From Clostridiales bacterium (lineage in GTDB: Bacteria > Bacillota > Clostridia > Oscillospirales > Ruminococcaceae), in the NCBI GenBank assembly GCA_012518465.1, contig JAAYSD010000051.1, positions 1-51,004 of the forward strand: a stretch of 51,004 nucleotides of DNA. The letters are read 5' to 3'. Below are positions 9,064-17,674 of the stretch, in pieces. How positions within the stretch are numbered: the stretch's first letter is position 1; the number at the start of each line of letters is the position of its first letter. The notes below the pieces were generated by a model. The model was not told the DNA's origin, did not search any database, and saw only the letters and a program-made list of their open reading frames with translations. A program made the position numbers and the translations under genes.

Positions 9064-9092
9064 TTGACTATTCTCTCAAATTATATTATAAT
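9064..9092 (+). promoter_or_regulatory. Promoter of secDF
   Basis: TTGACT (9064-9069), a 17-base spacer, then a perfect TATAAT (9087-9092). Transcription should start near 9099, giving a leader of about 83 bases. Confidence 0.75.
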
Positions 9093-9137
9093 ATTACAAG
9101 CTGTTATTTATATTGAGTACAATTCAAATAAATTTTA

Positions 9138-9172
9138 GAGGGCAAAGCTCCTATTTTGCCTTTCAAAGGAGT
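9138..9172 (+). promoter_or_regulatory. Predicted H-type pseudoknot over the secD ribosome binding site
   Basis: Stem 1: 9141-9146 (GGCAAA) pairs with 9155-9160 (TTTGCC), extendable by three pairs to 9138/9163 with two G-U. Its loop contains CTCCT (9148-9152), perfectly complementary to AGGAG (9167-9171), the core of the secD Shine-Dalgarno. The connecting loops of 1, 2 and 6 bases fit a classical H-type pseudoknot. In that fold the ribosome binding site is buried, which suggests translational control of secDF. It does not match preQ1 or SAM-II consensus that I can recall. Confidence 0.5.
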
Positions 9173-9181
9173 GAACTTTTA

Positions 9182-10573
9182 TTGAAACGCATTAAAAAGC
9201 CTGTGTTTTTTATTGTTTTCATAATAATTGCTGTTTTCACAGTAACAACCTTCACGGGTGTATATACAAGGTATGGTGATACTGTTACTTCCTGGATAAA
9301 GGGAGTTAGTGATATACGCTGGGGTATTGATGTTAGAGGTGGTGTTGATGTTACCTTCACTGCTGAAGAAGGATATGATGCTACTGACGAGCAGCTTGAT
9401 TCTGCACGTTCTATTATCGAACAGCGTATGATTGCAAATAATATCACAGATTATGAAGTTTATGTAGACAATTCAAGTGATAGAATTATCGTGCGTTTCC
9501 CATGGCAAAGCGGCGATGAGGACTTTGACCCTGAAAGTGCTGTCAAAGAGCTTGGTGAAAGAGCAAGACTCACCTTCAGAGAAGGGGTTGAGGTAGATGA
9601 AAACAACTTGCCTACCGGTGTAACAGAAACTGTCTTGGTTGAAGGTAGCGAGGTAGACAAAGCATATACTACTTATGATAGTCAAAATCAAGAATATGTT
9701 GTAGCTATTGAATTTAAAGATGAAGGCGCTCAGAAATTTGCAGAAGCTACTAAAAGGCTTATCGGCGAGCAGATATCCATATGGATGGATGATACAATGA
9801 TTTCCGCACCTAATGTTCAAGTGGAAATACCCGATGGAAAAGCTACAATCACAGGTGGTTCCAGTGGCTTTACCTTTGAATCGGCAAAAAGCCTTTCCGA
9901 TAAAATAAATGGTGGTGCTATGCCGTTTAAACTGGTGACCGATACTTTTAGGACTATATCTCCATCACAGGGAGAGGGTGCTAAGGACGCTATGATTTTA
10001 GCAGGAATTATTGCTTTTTCATTAATTTCTGTATTTATGATTGCATATTATCGCCTACCGGGCCTTGTAGCAGTTATTTCCCTTATCGGACAAATTGCAG
10101 GAATGATAGCTGCTATTACTGGATACTTCGGATTTAATAATTCATTTACTCTAACGCTCCCTGGTATAGCCGGCATGGTTCTTTCTGTTGGTATGGGTGT
10201 TGATGCTAATATTATTTCGGCTGAAAGAATTAAAGAGGAAATTCGTTCTGGTAAATCTGTAAATGGTGCTTTATCTAATGGATTTGAACGTGGATTTTCC
10301 GCTATATTCGATGGAAATATCACCGTAATTATAGTTGCTATTATCCTAATGGGCGCATTTGGTACTCCTGATAGCGTGTTTAATAAAATGCTAAGCTTCT
10401 TATTCAGCTGGTTTGGACCATCTGCTGCGGGTGAAATTTATTCATTTGGATATACTTTGCTGGTTGGTGTAATTTATAACTTTATCATGGGCGTTACTGC
10501 CACTAGGTTAATGTCGATTTCACTGTCCAAATTTAAGGCTTTCAGAAATCCTAAGCTTTATGGAGGTAAATAA
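9182..10573 (+). CDS. secD: Protein translocase subunit SecD
   Basis: Membrane component of the SecDF complex, which uses the proton or sodium gradient to pull translocating proteins outward. An N-terminal helix is followed by the large extracytoplasmic P1 domain opening with RWGIDVRGGVDVTF. The C-terminal half has six-helix RND topology with GMVLSVGMGVDANIISAERIKEE, the conserved D4/D5 motif region. I place the start at the TTG at 9182 because AAGGAG lies 10 bases ahead; an in-frame TTG at 9113 would add 23 residues without a ribosome binding site and would absorb the leader structure. secF follows after one base. Confidence 0.92.
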   Translation: MKRIKKPVFFIVFIIIAVFTVTTFTGVYTRYGDTVTSWIKGVSDIRWGIDVRGGVDVTFTAEEGYDATDEQLDSARSIIEQRMIANNITDYEVYVDNSSDRIIVRFPWQSGDEDFDPESAVKELGERARLTFREGVEVDENNLPTGVTETVLVEGSEVDKAYTTYDSQNQEYVVAIEFKDEGAQKFAEATKRLIGEQISIWMDDTMISAPNVQVEIPDGKATITGGSSGFTFESAKSLSDKINGGAMPFKLVTDTFRTISPSQGEGAKDAMILAGIIAFSLISVFMIAYYRLPGLVAVISLIGQIAGMIAAITGYFGFNNSFTLTLPGIAGMVLSVGMGVDANIISAERIKEEIRSGKSVNGALSNGFERGFSAIFDGNITVIIVAIILMGAFGTPDSVFNKMLSFLFSWFGPSAAGEIYSFGYTLLVGVIYNFIMGVTATRLMSISLSKFKAFRNPKLYGGK

Positions 10574-10574
10574 A

Positions 10575-11507
10575 ATGGACAGAAAAGTATATGATATAGT
10601 AGGAAAAAGGAAAATCTATTTTACAATCTCTTTTGTATTTTTAATAGTCACTATTCTTTACTGCCTTATTTTCGGTGTTGAAGTTGATGTTGACTTTAAG
10701 GGTGGCGCAATGGTTTCCTATTCTATTGATAAAGAGGTAAACCTAGAAGAGGTTGAACAGAAAATAGGAGAAGTTGTCGGCACAAATGTTACTGCGACAG
10801 TTGGCGAAACAATTGGCGGCTCTGGTCAGACGCTAGTAATAACATTCGCCGATGAAGCGGATCAGGATATGGTTGTTAAGATTGAGGATTCGCTTAAAAA
10901 TGATTTAGGCATTGAAAATGCTAATTTGCTTGACAACAACTCAGTTAGTGCCACGGCAGGCATGAAGTTTTTCTTAAAATCGCTTGTTGCTGTTGCTTTT
11001 GCCTTTATTGTATTGGTTTTATACATTGCTTGGAGATTTAAGAAAATTAGTGGATGGTCTGCTGGAATAGTTGCTATTGTTGCACTATTACATGATGTGC
11101 TTGTAGTATTTGCTGCATTTGCTTTTTTCAGATTGCCCCTTGACGATAATTTTATTGCTGTTGTTCTTACAATACTGGGCTATTCTATTAATAACACAAT
11201 TATTATTTATGATAGAATCCGTGAAAACCGTGATCTTTACGGCAAGAAAAAGTCCAATGTTGAGCTAGTTAATTTAAGTATTTCACAAACTCTCGGACGC
11301 TCATTTAACACAAGTCTTTGCACTTTAATTGCAATGATTGTTGTTGTAATAGTTGCACTTGCTATGAATGTTAGCTCAATCATTAGCTTTGCATTCCCTC
11401 TTGCTGTGGGTATTGCTGTGGGATTTTATACTTCAGTTTGCTTTGCTGGTTCACTATGGATTTGGTGGCAGGAAAAGAAATCTATCAAGACTACAAAAAG
11501 AGAATAA
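10575..11507 (+). CDS. secF: Protein translocase subunit SecF
   Basis: Partner of SecD in post-translocational pulling. An N-terminal helix is followed by a P1-like domain beginning VDFKGGAMVSYSI, then five further helices with the family motif LGYSINNTIIIYDRIRENR. It has 310 residues, normal for SecF. The start chosen is the ATG at 10575, with GGAGG inside the end of secD; an upstream in-frame ATG at 10560 overlaps secD and lacks a ribosome binding site. Separate secD and secF genes, rather than a fused secDF, are typical of many Clostridia. Confidence 0.93.
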   Translation: MDRKVYDIVGKRKIYFTISFVFLIVTILYCLIFGVEVDVDFKGGAMVSYSIDKEVNLEEVEQKIGEVVGTNVTATVGETIGGSGQTLVITFADEADQDMVVKIEDSLKNDLGIENANLLDNNSVSATAGMKFFLKSLVAVAFAFIVLVLYIAWRFKKISGWSAGIVAIVALLHDVLVVFAAFAFFRLPLDDNFIAVVLTILGYSINNTIIIYDRIRENRDLYGKKKSNVELVNLSISQTLGRSFNTSLCTLIAMIVVVIVALAMNVSSIISFAFPLAVGIAVGFYTSVCFAGSLWIWWQEKKSIKTTKRE

Positions 11508-11520
11508 AAATAAAACATTA

Positions 11521-11556
11521 AAATTCCCTGCTAAAAAACAGGGAATTTTTTAATAT
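11521..11556 (+). terminator. Terminator of secDF
   Basis: A ten-base-pair stem AAATTCCCTG (11521-11530) / CAGGGAATTT (11539-11548) with an A-rich loop and a following T-rich tail. Confidence 0.85.
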
Positions 11557-11570
11557 TTTTTTAAAAACCC

Positions 11571-11599
11571 TTGCACTTTAGCTATAAATATGTTATACT
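11571..11599 (+). promoter_or_regulatory. Promoter of rpsB-tsf
   Basis: TTGCAC (11571-11576), a 17-base spacer, then TATACT (11594-11599) with extended -10 TG at 11591-11592. The start point should be near 11606. Confidence 0.7.
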
Positions 11600-11605
11600 A
11601 TTTTT

Positions 11606-11743
11606 TAGCTGTGATTTTAGTATGCAGCAAAATATTTAACAATACACACCTTGAAGTAGGAAATCCATGGTGCAATTCATGTATAGCTTTGCGGACGACT
11701 GTTTTTCAAGGGTGGAAAAACCAAAATCAGGAGGAAATTTAAA
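11606..11743 (+). promoter_or_regulatory. Structured leader of rpsB
   Basis: A ~138-base leader with several possible stems. ATACA (11642-11646) with TGTAT (11680-11684) can close an internal CACC/GGTG (11647-11650/11669-11672) pairing. GTTTTTC (11701-11707) with GAAAAAC (11715-11721) forms a perfect seven-pair hairpin just ahead of the ribosome binding site. Ribosomal protein S2 represses its own operon in E. coli through such a leader; whether this one works the same way is inference. Confidence 0.4.
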
Positions 11744-12499
11744 ATGGCAGTAGTTTCTATGAAACAGCTTCTTGAAGCGGGTGTGCATTTCGGACACCAA
11801 ACAAGAAGGTGGAACCCTAAAATGGCACCTTACATTTTCACAGAAAGAAACGGAATCTATATTATAGATTTGCAGAAAACTGTGAGAAAATTGGATGATG
11901 CGTACAACTTCATTCACAAAATAACTGAAGAGGGTAAAAGCGTTCTTTTTGTAGGTACAAAAAAGCAGGCTGCCGATTCTATCAAGGAAGAAGCGGAGCG
12001 TGCCGGAGCGCATTTTGTTAATGCAAGATGGCTTGGTGGTATGATGACAAACTTTAAGACCATTCAACGTAGAATAAAAAGACTTGAACAGCTACGTAAG
12101 ATGGAGGAAGATGGTACTTTCGATTTGCTTCCTAAAAAAGAAGTTATCAAGCTAAATCTTGAAATTGAAAGACTTGAAAAGTTCCTTGGTGGTATCAAAA
12201 CAATGACGGACCTTCCCGGTGCTTTGTTTATCGTTGACCCTAAAAAGGAAAGAATTGCAGTAGCAGAGGCTAAAAAGCTTGGTATACCCATTGTTGCTAT
12301 TGTTGATACTAACTGTGATCCAGATGAAATCGACTATGTTATCCCTGGAAATGATGATGCTATTCGTGCCGTAAAGCTTATTTCAGGTGCTATGGCTGAT
12401 GCTATTATAGCAGCAAGACAAGGTGAAGCTGAGGCAGAAGAGCAAGCAGCTGAAGAAGTGAAGGCTGAAGAAACAGCAGAAGCTTCTACTAAAGAATAA
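11744..12499 (+). CDS. rpsB: 30S ribosomal protein S2
   Basis: Small-subunit ribosomal protein needed for bS1-independent and canonical initiation, located on the 30S back. It opens with the typical [22 protein letters not shown] segment and contains FVGTKKQA and [13 protein letters not shown], both S2 signatures. The C-terminal ~25 residues are a Glu/Ala-rich acidic tail, common in Clostridia. AGGAGG precedes the ATG. It is followed by tsf after 64 bases, the conserved rpsB-tsf pairing. Confidence 0.97.
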   Translation: MAVVSMKQLLEAGVHFGHQTRRWNPKMAPYIFTERNGIYIIDLQKTVRKLDDAYNFIHKITEEGKSVLFVGTKKQAADSIKEEAERAGAHFVNARWLGGMMTNFKTIQRRIKRLEQLRKMEEDGTFDLLPKKEVIKLNLEIERLEKFLGGIKTMTDLPGALFIVDPKKERIAVAEAKKLGIPIVAIVDTNCDPDEIDYVIPGNDDAIRAVKLISGAMADAIIAARQGEAEAEEQAAEEVKAEETAEASTKE

Positions 12500-12563
12500 T
12501 TTATATTAAAATATTAAAATTTTTTAACCATTAAACCATAAAATGATAGAGGAAGGTGCTAAA

Positions 12564-13472
12564 ATGGCTAATATTACAGCAGCTGATGTAAAGCAGCTAA
12601 GAGATATGACAAGTGCAGGAATGATGGACTGCAAACGTGCGTTAGTTGAGGCTGAAGGAGACTTTGACAAGGCTGTTAAAATTCTTCGTGAAAAAGGTCT
12701 TGCTAAGGCTGCTAAAAAAGCTGGTAGAATCGCCGCTGAAGGTGCAGTAAATGCAAAGATTGTCAACGATACTGGCGTAATTGTTGAAATAAACTGCGAA
12801 ACAGACTTCTGTGCTAAGAGTGATAGATTTAAGGAATTTGTAGATATTATTACAGATACAATCCTTGAAAACAAGCCTGCTGATATTGATGCTTTAATGA
12901 AATCAAATGTTAAAGGCACTCAAACTAAGGTTGAAGATCTTTTGACAGATAAAATCGCTACAATAGGCGAAAATATGAAAATTCGCCGCTTTAGTCTGTT
13001 AGATGGAACTTTAATTTCCTATATCCATGACAATGGAAGAATAGGAACTATTTTAAAGATTATCACTGACAAGCCAGATGATGCGGCTGTGCTTGAAGCT
13101 GCTAAAAATGTAGCTTTGCAGATTACAGCACTTAATGCTCAGTATATTTCTAAAGAAAATGTTCCACAAAGTGCAATTGATAATGAGCGTGAGGTTCAGC
13201 TTGCCCTTGTTATGAAGGAAGGAAAGCCTGAAAATATTGCTCAAAAGATTGTAGAAGGAAGAATGAGAAAATTCTATGAGGAAATCACTCTCCTAGGTCA
13301 AACCTATGTTAAGGACGACAAGCTTTCTGTTGAACAATATGTACAGAGCGTAGCAAAGGAAAACGGTGCTAGTATAAAGATTGATTCATTTGTACGCTTT
13401 GAAAGAGGCGAGGGCATCGAAAGAAAAGAAGATAACTTTGCTGATGAAGTAGCAGAAATGATGAAAAAGTAA
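12564..13472 (+). CDS. tsf: Elongation factor Ts
   Basis: Guanine nucleotide exchange factor for EF-Tu. The N-terminal UBA-like domain is clear (ITAADVKQLRDMTSAGMMDCKRAL). The TDFCAKSDRF segment, which in known structures contacts the EF-Tu nucleotide-binding domain, follows, then the core domains. At 302 residues it is full length. I use the ATG at 12564 (protein MANITAADVK), preceded by GAGGAAGG; the ATG at 12543 adds seven residues not typical of the family. It ends at a strong bidirectional terminator shared with glmU. Confidence 0.96.
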   Translation: MANITAADVKQLRDMTSAGMMDCKRALVEAEGDFDKAVKILREKGLAKAAKKAGRIAAEGAVNAKIVNDTGVIVEINCETDFCAKSDRFKEFVDIITDTILENKPADIDALMKSNVKGTQTKVEDLLTDKIATIGENMKIRRFSLLDGTLISYIHDNGRIGTILKIITDKPDDAAVLEAAKNVALQITALNAQYISKENVPQSAIDNEREVQLALVMKEGKPENIAQKIVEGRMRKFYEEITLLGQTYVKDDKLSVEQYVQSVAKENGASIKIDSFVRFERGEGIERKEDNFADEVAEMMKK

Positions 13473-13486
13473 AATAATATTATAAA

Positions 13487-13516
13487 ATTCCCCACTCTTA
13501 AAGAGTGGGGAAATTT
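13487..13516. terminator. Bidirectional terminator between tsf and glmU
   Basis: TTCCCCACTC (13488-13497) pairs with GAGTGGGGAA (13503-13512) around a TTAA-type loop; T-rich sequence flanks it on both strands. Confidence 0.85.
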
Positions 13517-13520
13517 TGCG

Positions 13521-14909
13521 TTATTTCGACTTTTTATTTTCCAACCTTAATTTATTATGCTTCCAATTTTCTTTAATTCTAGTGCTTGCACGTTCAACAG
13601 CAAGTGAATTGGGTGGTACGTCCTTTGTAATTGTAGAGCCTGCCGCAGTAGTTGCATTATCGCCGATTTTAACAGGGGCAACAAGGTTTGTATTACAGCC
13701 TATGAAGGCATTGTCGCCAATTATTGTTTGATGCTTGTTTATACCATCATAATTGGCAGTGACTGTTCCACAGCCAAAGTTTACACATTTCCCAACAATA
13801 CTATCGCCGACATATGAAAGATGTGCAATAGCTGTATTATCGCCTATCTCAGCATTTTTAACCTCAACAAAATCACCGATTTTAACACCATTTTTAAGAG
13901 TTGAATTGGGTCTGATATGTACAAAAGGCCCTGCCTTTACATTGTCCTCAACGATACTATCATATGCTTGAACATTATTAAGCTTTACATTATCACCTAT
14001 TTTACAATTTTCAATTAAAGAATTAGGACCGATAGTGCAGCCCTCTCCAACGATTGTTTTTCCTCTTAAAATTGTATTAGGAAAAATGACAGTATCAGCA
14101 CCTATAATAACATCCTTTTCTATTATAATCCCGTCTGTCAAAGGAAAATCAACACCTTTTTCCATATGAATATCCAAAATTTTATCACGGGCAATACGAT
14201 TAAGTCTTGATAAATCTGCACGTGTATTTGCCCCTAAAACAATATCACTGCTTTCACATAAAAAAGCATTTACCTTGCCATTTTCGCCAAGAGAAAGCCT
14301 TATAATATCTGTTAAATAATATTCGCCCTTAATATTGTTGTTGCTTATTTTAGGCAACATCCTCTTCAAAGTACTTGACTTAAACCAATATACACCACTG
14401 TTTATTTCTTTTACTTCCATTTGATTTTCTGTGCAATCCTTTTCCTCAACAATGCTGTCAAGGCTATCACCTTTTCGTATTATCCTGCCATAACCAAAAG
14501 GGTTATCAAGTATTGATGAGATTACGGTAATATCATTGTTGTTTTCAGTGTGAAAAACAAATGAGCTTTTTAAAACATCTTCACTAACAAAAGGAGCATC
14601 ACCGCAAAGAACAAGAGTATGCTCATACTCATCACTGAAAAGCTCTTCTCCTTGCATTACTGCATGAGCTGTACCTTTTCTTTCAGACTGGATATAAAAT
14701 TTATACTCACCCTGAGAAATTGCATATTCCTTTACGCTATCGGCATTATTACCGATAATTATGCCTGTTTGATTTAATTCTAGCTTCCTTACGCTGTCAA
14801 GCACCCACCCTAACATAGGCTTGCCTAAGACAGTACAAAGTACCTTTGGTTTTTTCGACTTCATTCTAGTGCCATCACCAGCAGCGAGAACAAGGCATGA
14901 TTTTTTCAT
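13521..14909 (-). CDS. glmU: Bifunctional GlmU (GlcN-1-P acetyltransferase / GlcNAc-1-P uridylyltransferase)
   Basis: Makes UDP-GlcNAc for peptidoglycan and wall polymers by acetylating GlcN-1-P and then transferring UMP. The N-terminal pyrophosphorylase domain has LAAGDGTRMKSKKPKVLC (residues ~8-25), the nucleotide-binding loop. From about residue 250 the protein is a left-handed beta-helix of hexapeptide repeats, with the acetyl-CoA-site region FGCGTVTANYDG and the catalytic-type PFVHIRPNS segment. At 462 residues it is complete. It has its own promoter and a GGAGATGAAATT spacing to the ATG. The usual neighbour prs is not present. Confidence 0.96.
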   Translation of the reverse strand: MKKSCLVLAAGDGTRMKSKKPKVLCTVLGKPMLGWVLDSVRKLELNQTGIIIGNNADSVKEYAISQGEYKFYIQSERKGTAHAVMQGEELFSDEYEHTLVLCGDAPFVSEDVLKSSFVFHTENNNDITVISSILDNPFGYGRIIRKGDSLDSIVEEKDCTENQMEVKEINSGVYWFKSSTLKRMLPKISNNNIKGEYYLTDIIRLSLGENGKVNAFLCESSDIVLGANTRADLSRLNRIARDKILDIHMEKGVDFPLTDGIIIEKDVIIGADTVIFPNTILRGKTIVGEGCTIGPNSLIENCKIGDNVKLNNVQAYDSIVEDNVKAGPFVHIRPNSTLKNGVKIGDFVEVKNAEIGDNTAIAHLSYVGDSIVGKCVNFGCGTVTANYDGINKHQTIIGDNAFIGCNTNLVAPVKIGDNATTAAGSTITKDVPPNSLAVERASTRIKENWKHNKLRLENKKSK

Positions 14910-14943
14910 AATTTCATCTCCGTTATCAATAAATTTCCTTTTA

Positions 14944-14972
14944 ATTTTATCATAAATTTATTAAAAAATCAA
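14944..14972 (-). promoter_or_regulatory. Promoter of glmU
   Basis: Minus strand: TTGATT (14972-14967), 17-base spacer, TAAAAT (14949-14944) preceded by TGA (extended -10). Confidence 0.55.
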
Positions 14973-15003
14973 TAAAATTTTTGCACTAATATTTATTTTA
15001 TAT

Positions 15004-15042
15004 AATTAAAGGGAATGGACTTTTTATACAAGCCTCATTCCC
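15004..15042 (-). terminator. Terminator downstream of pgsA
   Basis: Minus strand: GGGAATG (15042-15036) pairs with CATTCCC (15017-15011). An inner GGCTT/AAGTC helix lengthens the stem, and TTTAATTATA follows. It separates the pgsA operon from glmU. Confidence 0.65.
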
Positions 15043-15064
15043 AAATTTAAAATAAAAAGTGTAA

Positions 15065-15628
15065 TCAATTCTTAAAATCAATATAACTTCTATATTTAAA
15101 TAGATACTCTATACCAGAATATATAGTAATAGCACAAGCAATATACATAAGAATATTTCCTATTAGTATTGAAGGAAAGCCTTCACCAATTATAAAGCTA
15201 AATGCATTAAAGAGTAAAATCAAACTTATTGCCACCATTTGCACCGTTGTCTTTACCTTTCCAGAAAAGCCAGCCGCTATAACAGAGCTGTCCTTTCCAT
15301 TAGCAAGCAATCGTAAAGAAGTCACTAATAGCTCACGCATGATAATGATTATTACCACCCAGCTTTGTGTAAAGCCTAGCTCAACAAAGCAAATCAGTGC
15401 AGAAATAACAAGTGCTTTATCCGCAAGCGGATCTAAGAACTTCCCGAAATTTGTTATCAAATTATGTTTTCTCGCTATTTTTCCGTCTATTAAATCAGTA
15501 AGACTAGCAAAAACGAAAAGTACTAAGGCAATAAGTCCATTATATCCTATAAAATCAGCTAATAAAAAGAATACAAAAAAAGGTACAATGACCATTCTTA
15601 AAACAGTCAGCTTATTGGGCAGGTTCAT
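15065..15628 (-). CDS. pgsA: CDP-diacylglycerol-glycerol-3-phosphate 3-phosphatidyltransferase
   Basis: Committed step of phosphatidylglycerol synthesis in the membrane. The CDP-alcohol phosphotransferase signature is complete: DLIDGKIAR, then GKFLDPLADK, giving the four Asp residues that bind metal and substrate. About five hydrophobic helices follow the LPNKLTVLRM opening. I prefer the ATG at 15628, preceded by GAGG, over the in-frame codon at 15640. It follows rimO after 27 bases, an arrangement (rimO-pgsA near recA) known across Firmicutes. It is last in the long minus-strand run. Confidence 0.92.
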   Translation of the reverse strand: MNLPNKLTVLRMVIVPFFVFFLLADFIGYNGLIALVLFVFASLTDLIDGKIARKHNLITNFGKFLDPLADKALVISALICFVELGFTQSWVVIIIIMRELLVTSLRLLANGKDSSVIAAGFSGKVKTTVQMVAISLILLFNAFSFIIGEGFPSILIGNILMYIACAITIYSGIEYLFKYRSYIDFKN

Positions 15629-15655
15629 AACAATCCTCATTCTAATTAAAAAATT

Positions 15656-17008
15656 TTATTCATTGGTGCAAATATATTTTCCTATTAAATCATAGTCCAT
15701 CACATCTTCTACCTTTATCCTTGCAAAGGTGCCGATTTCAGGCTTATTCTCCTTATCAAAGGTAATAAAAACCTTTCCGTCTATATCAGGTGCATCTGCA
15801 TAGCTTCTGCCAAAATAGCACTCAGCATACTTATCAAAGCCCTCTACCAGCACTTCTATTTCAGTGCCTATTTTACTTTCACTGTCCTGTGCCATTCTTA
15901 TAGCTTGCTGCTCTGTAATAATTTCCGCACGATCAAGCCTTATCTGCTTCTCTATTTGATTTTTCATCTTTGCAGCCGGTGTTCCTTCTTCTTCTGAATA
16001 AGCAAAAGCACCAAGTCTGTCAAATCTGACTTCATCTAAAAATTCAGCAAGTGAATTAAAATCATCTTCACTCTCATCAGGAAAACCTGTAATTACAGTT
16101 GTCCTCAATACAACATTAGGTATTTTGTCCTTCAGCTTTTTAAATAAATTTCTTAAATCAGCATTTGTTTCACGCCTATTCATTTTTTTAAGAATATTAT
16201 CGCAGCTATGCTGTATTGGTATATCAATGTACTTAACGATTTTTTCCCTATTTGCAATAACATCGATTAATTCATCCGTCATTCTTTCGGGATAACAGTA
16301 AAGTATTCTAATCCATTTCAGCCCATCTATTTCACAAAGCTTTTTTAAAAGCTCAGGCAGCATCAGCCTTCCATATAAATCCATACCGTAATTTGTCGTG
16401 TCCTGTGCCACAAGTATGATTTCTTTTACACCATTAGCAGCTAAAAGTTCTGCCTCTTTGATAAGGCTATCAATACTTTTACTTCTAAAATGCCCTCTAA
16501 TATCGGGTATAGCACAGAATGAACATCTGACATCGCACCCATCAGCAATACGTAAATACGCAAAATATGGAAGAGTCGTTAAAACTCTTTCTCCCTCCAT
16601 ATCATGGTCATTAACATCATCAAAGCTAACTACCTTTTGATCTAAAATTACGCTATTAATCGCCTCTACTATATCGTTATTCTTAGCTATTCCCAGCACT
16701 GCATCTATTTCAGGAAACTCCTTTGCAAGCTGATCACGATACCTTTCAGCAAGGCAACCGGTAACAATAATTTTCTTTATTCTTTTTTCTTCCTTCAGCT
16801 TTGCCATTTCTAAAATTTCTTCAATAGCTTCAGCCTTGGCACTTTCAATAAATCCACAGGTATTTATGATAACAACATCTGACAAGCCCGGCTCTTGAAC
16901 GATTTTAAAGCCCTTGTTTTTTACCTTTGCCAGCATTAATTCAGCGTCAACCTGATTTTTTGGACACCCCAGTGAAATCATACCTACTTTTAAAATATTA
17001 TCTCCCAT
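15656..17008 (-). CDS. rimO: Ribosomal protein S12 methylthiotransferase RimO
   Basis: Radical-SAM enzyme that methylthiolates an Asp of ribosomal protein S12. The N-terminal UPF0004 domain carries three Cys (C15, C51, C85) for one iron-sulfur cluster. The radical SAM core has CxxxCxxC at C158, C162 and C165, and a TRAM domain closes the C-terminus (EVLVEGFDKYAECYFGRSYADAPDID region). ISLGCPKNQVDAE is RimO-like rather than MiaB-like, as is the DIRGHFRS stretch after the cluster motif. The start is the ATG at 17008, with AGGAG seven bases ahead. Confidence 0.93.
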   Translation of the reverse strand: MGDNILKVGMISLGCPKNQVDAELMLAKVKNKGFKIVQEPGLSDVVIINTCGFIESAKAEAIEEILEMAKLKEEKRIKKIIVTGCLAERYRDQLAKEFPEIDAVLGIAKNNDIVEAINSVILDQKVVSFDDVNDHDMEGERVLTTLPYFAYLRIADGCDVRCSFCAIPDIRGHFRSKSIDSLIKEAELLAANGVKEIILVAQDTTNYGMDLYGRLMLPELLKKLCEIDGLKWIRILYCYPERMTDELIDVIANREKIVKYIDIPIQHSCDNILKKMNRRETNADLRNLFKKLKDKIPNVVLRTTVITGFPDESEDDFNSLAEFLDEVRFDRLGAFAYSEEEGTPAAKMKNQIEKQIRLDRAEIITEQQAIRMAQDSESKIGTEIEVLVEGFDKYAECYFGRSYADAPDIDGKVFITFDKENKPEIGTFARIKVEDVMDYDLIGKYICTNE

Positions 17009-17026
17009 CAAAATACTCCTACAAAA

Positions 17027-17674
17027 TTAATATTCATCATCAAATTCTACTTCAAAATCACTTTCATTTTCTTCGATAAAGGATTTTATACACCTTTTTA
17101 CATCAGAATAGTTAAAGCCTCTCCTTAAAAAATAGCCGAATGCTCTTTGCACTTCCTTAGGTGTATCAAGTTTTCCATAAAACCTACTCTGCAAAATGCT
17201 GAAAATCTGCTCCTCATAATCCTCGCTGTCATATTGAGAAAGCACTTTATCAATAACAGCTTTATCAAATCCTTTTTTCTGCATTTCAAAACGCACTTTA
17301 TATATTCCCCATCTTTTTATGTAAATTGCGTCATGAACATAGTCCTGTGCAAAGCTTTCATCATCAATATAACCAAGCTCACACATATATTCGCAAACCT
17401 CATTGGCTATATCAATACCATAAAGCTCTTTTAATTTATTATTTAGCTCTTTATATGTATATGATTTTCTGCCTAGTGAGTACAAGGCGTGTTTTTTAGC
17501 CTTTGAAAGAATATGCTTTTGCTTAATTTCCTCAAAAAAATCTTCATTATAATCTTTTTTTGTACTAAGAGAATAATCAAAAACTAAATCCTCACTGACA
17601 TAAAGCCTTTCTCCATTTTCTAGAGAAAGGCAATAGGTTTTACCTTTATACTGCTTTATATCAATAATCTTCAC
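17027..17674 (-). CDS. recX: Regulatory protein RecX
   Basis: Binds RecA filaments and modulates recombinase activity. It is a 215-residue, three-helix-repeat protein with typical segments: SYTYKELNNKLKE, ELGYIDDESFAQDYV, RWGIYKVRFEMQKKGF and RRGFNYSDVKRCI. The N-terminal ~55 residues form the extra domain found in Firmicutes RecX. It starts with GTG at 17674, sharing one base with the recA TAG stop (TAGTG), so translation is probably coupled to recA. Confidence 0.9.
   Translation of the reverse strand: MKIIDIKQYKGKTYCLSLENGERLYVSEDLVFDYSLSTKKDYNEDFFEEIKQKHILSKAKKHALYSLGRKSYTYKELNNKLKELYGIDIANEVCEYMCELGYIDDESFAQDYVHDAIYIKRWGIYKVRFEMQKKGFDKAVIDKVLSQYDSEDYEEQIFSILQSRFYGKLDTPKEVQRAFGYFLRRGFNYSDVKRCIKSFIEENESDFEVEFDDEY

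Noticed and set aside
11636..12067. A 143-residue minus-strand reading frame across the rpsB start
   Set aside because: It lies opposite the strongly conserved rpsB coding sequence and its leader, with no ribosome binding site.
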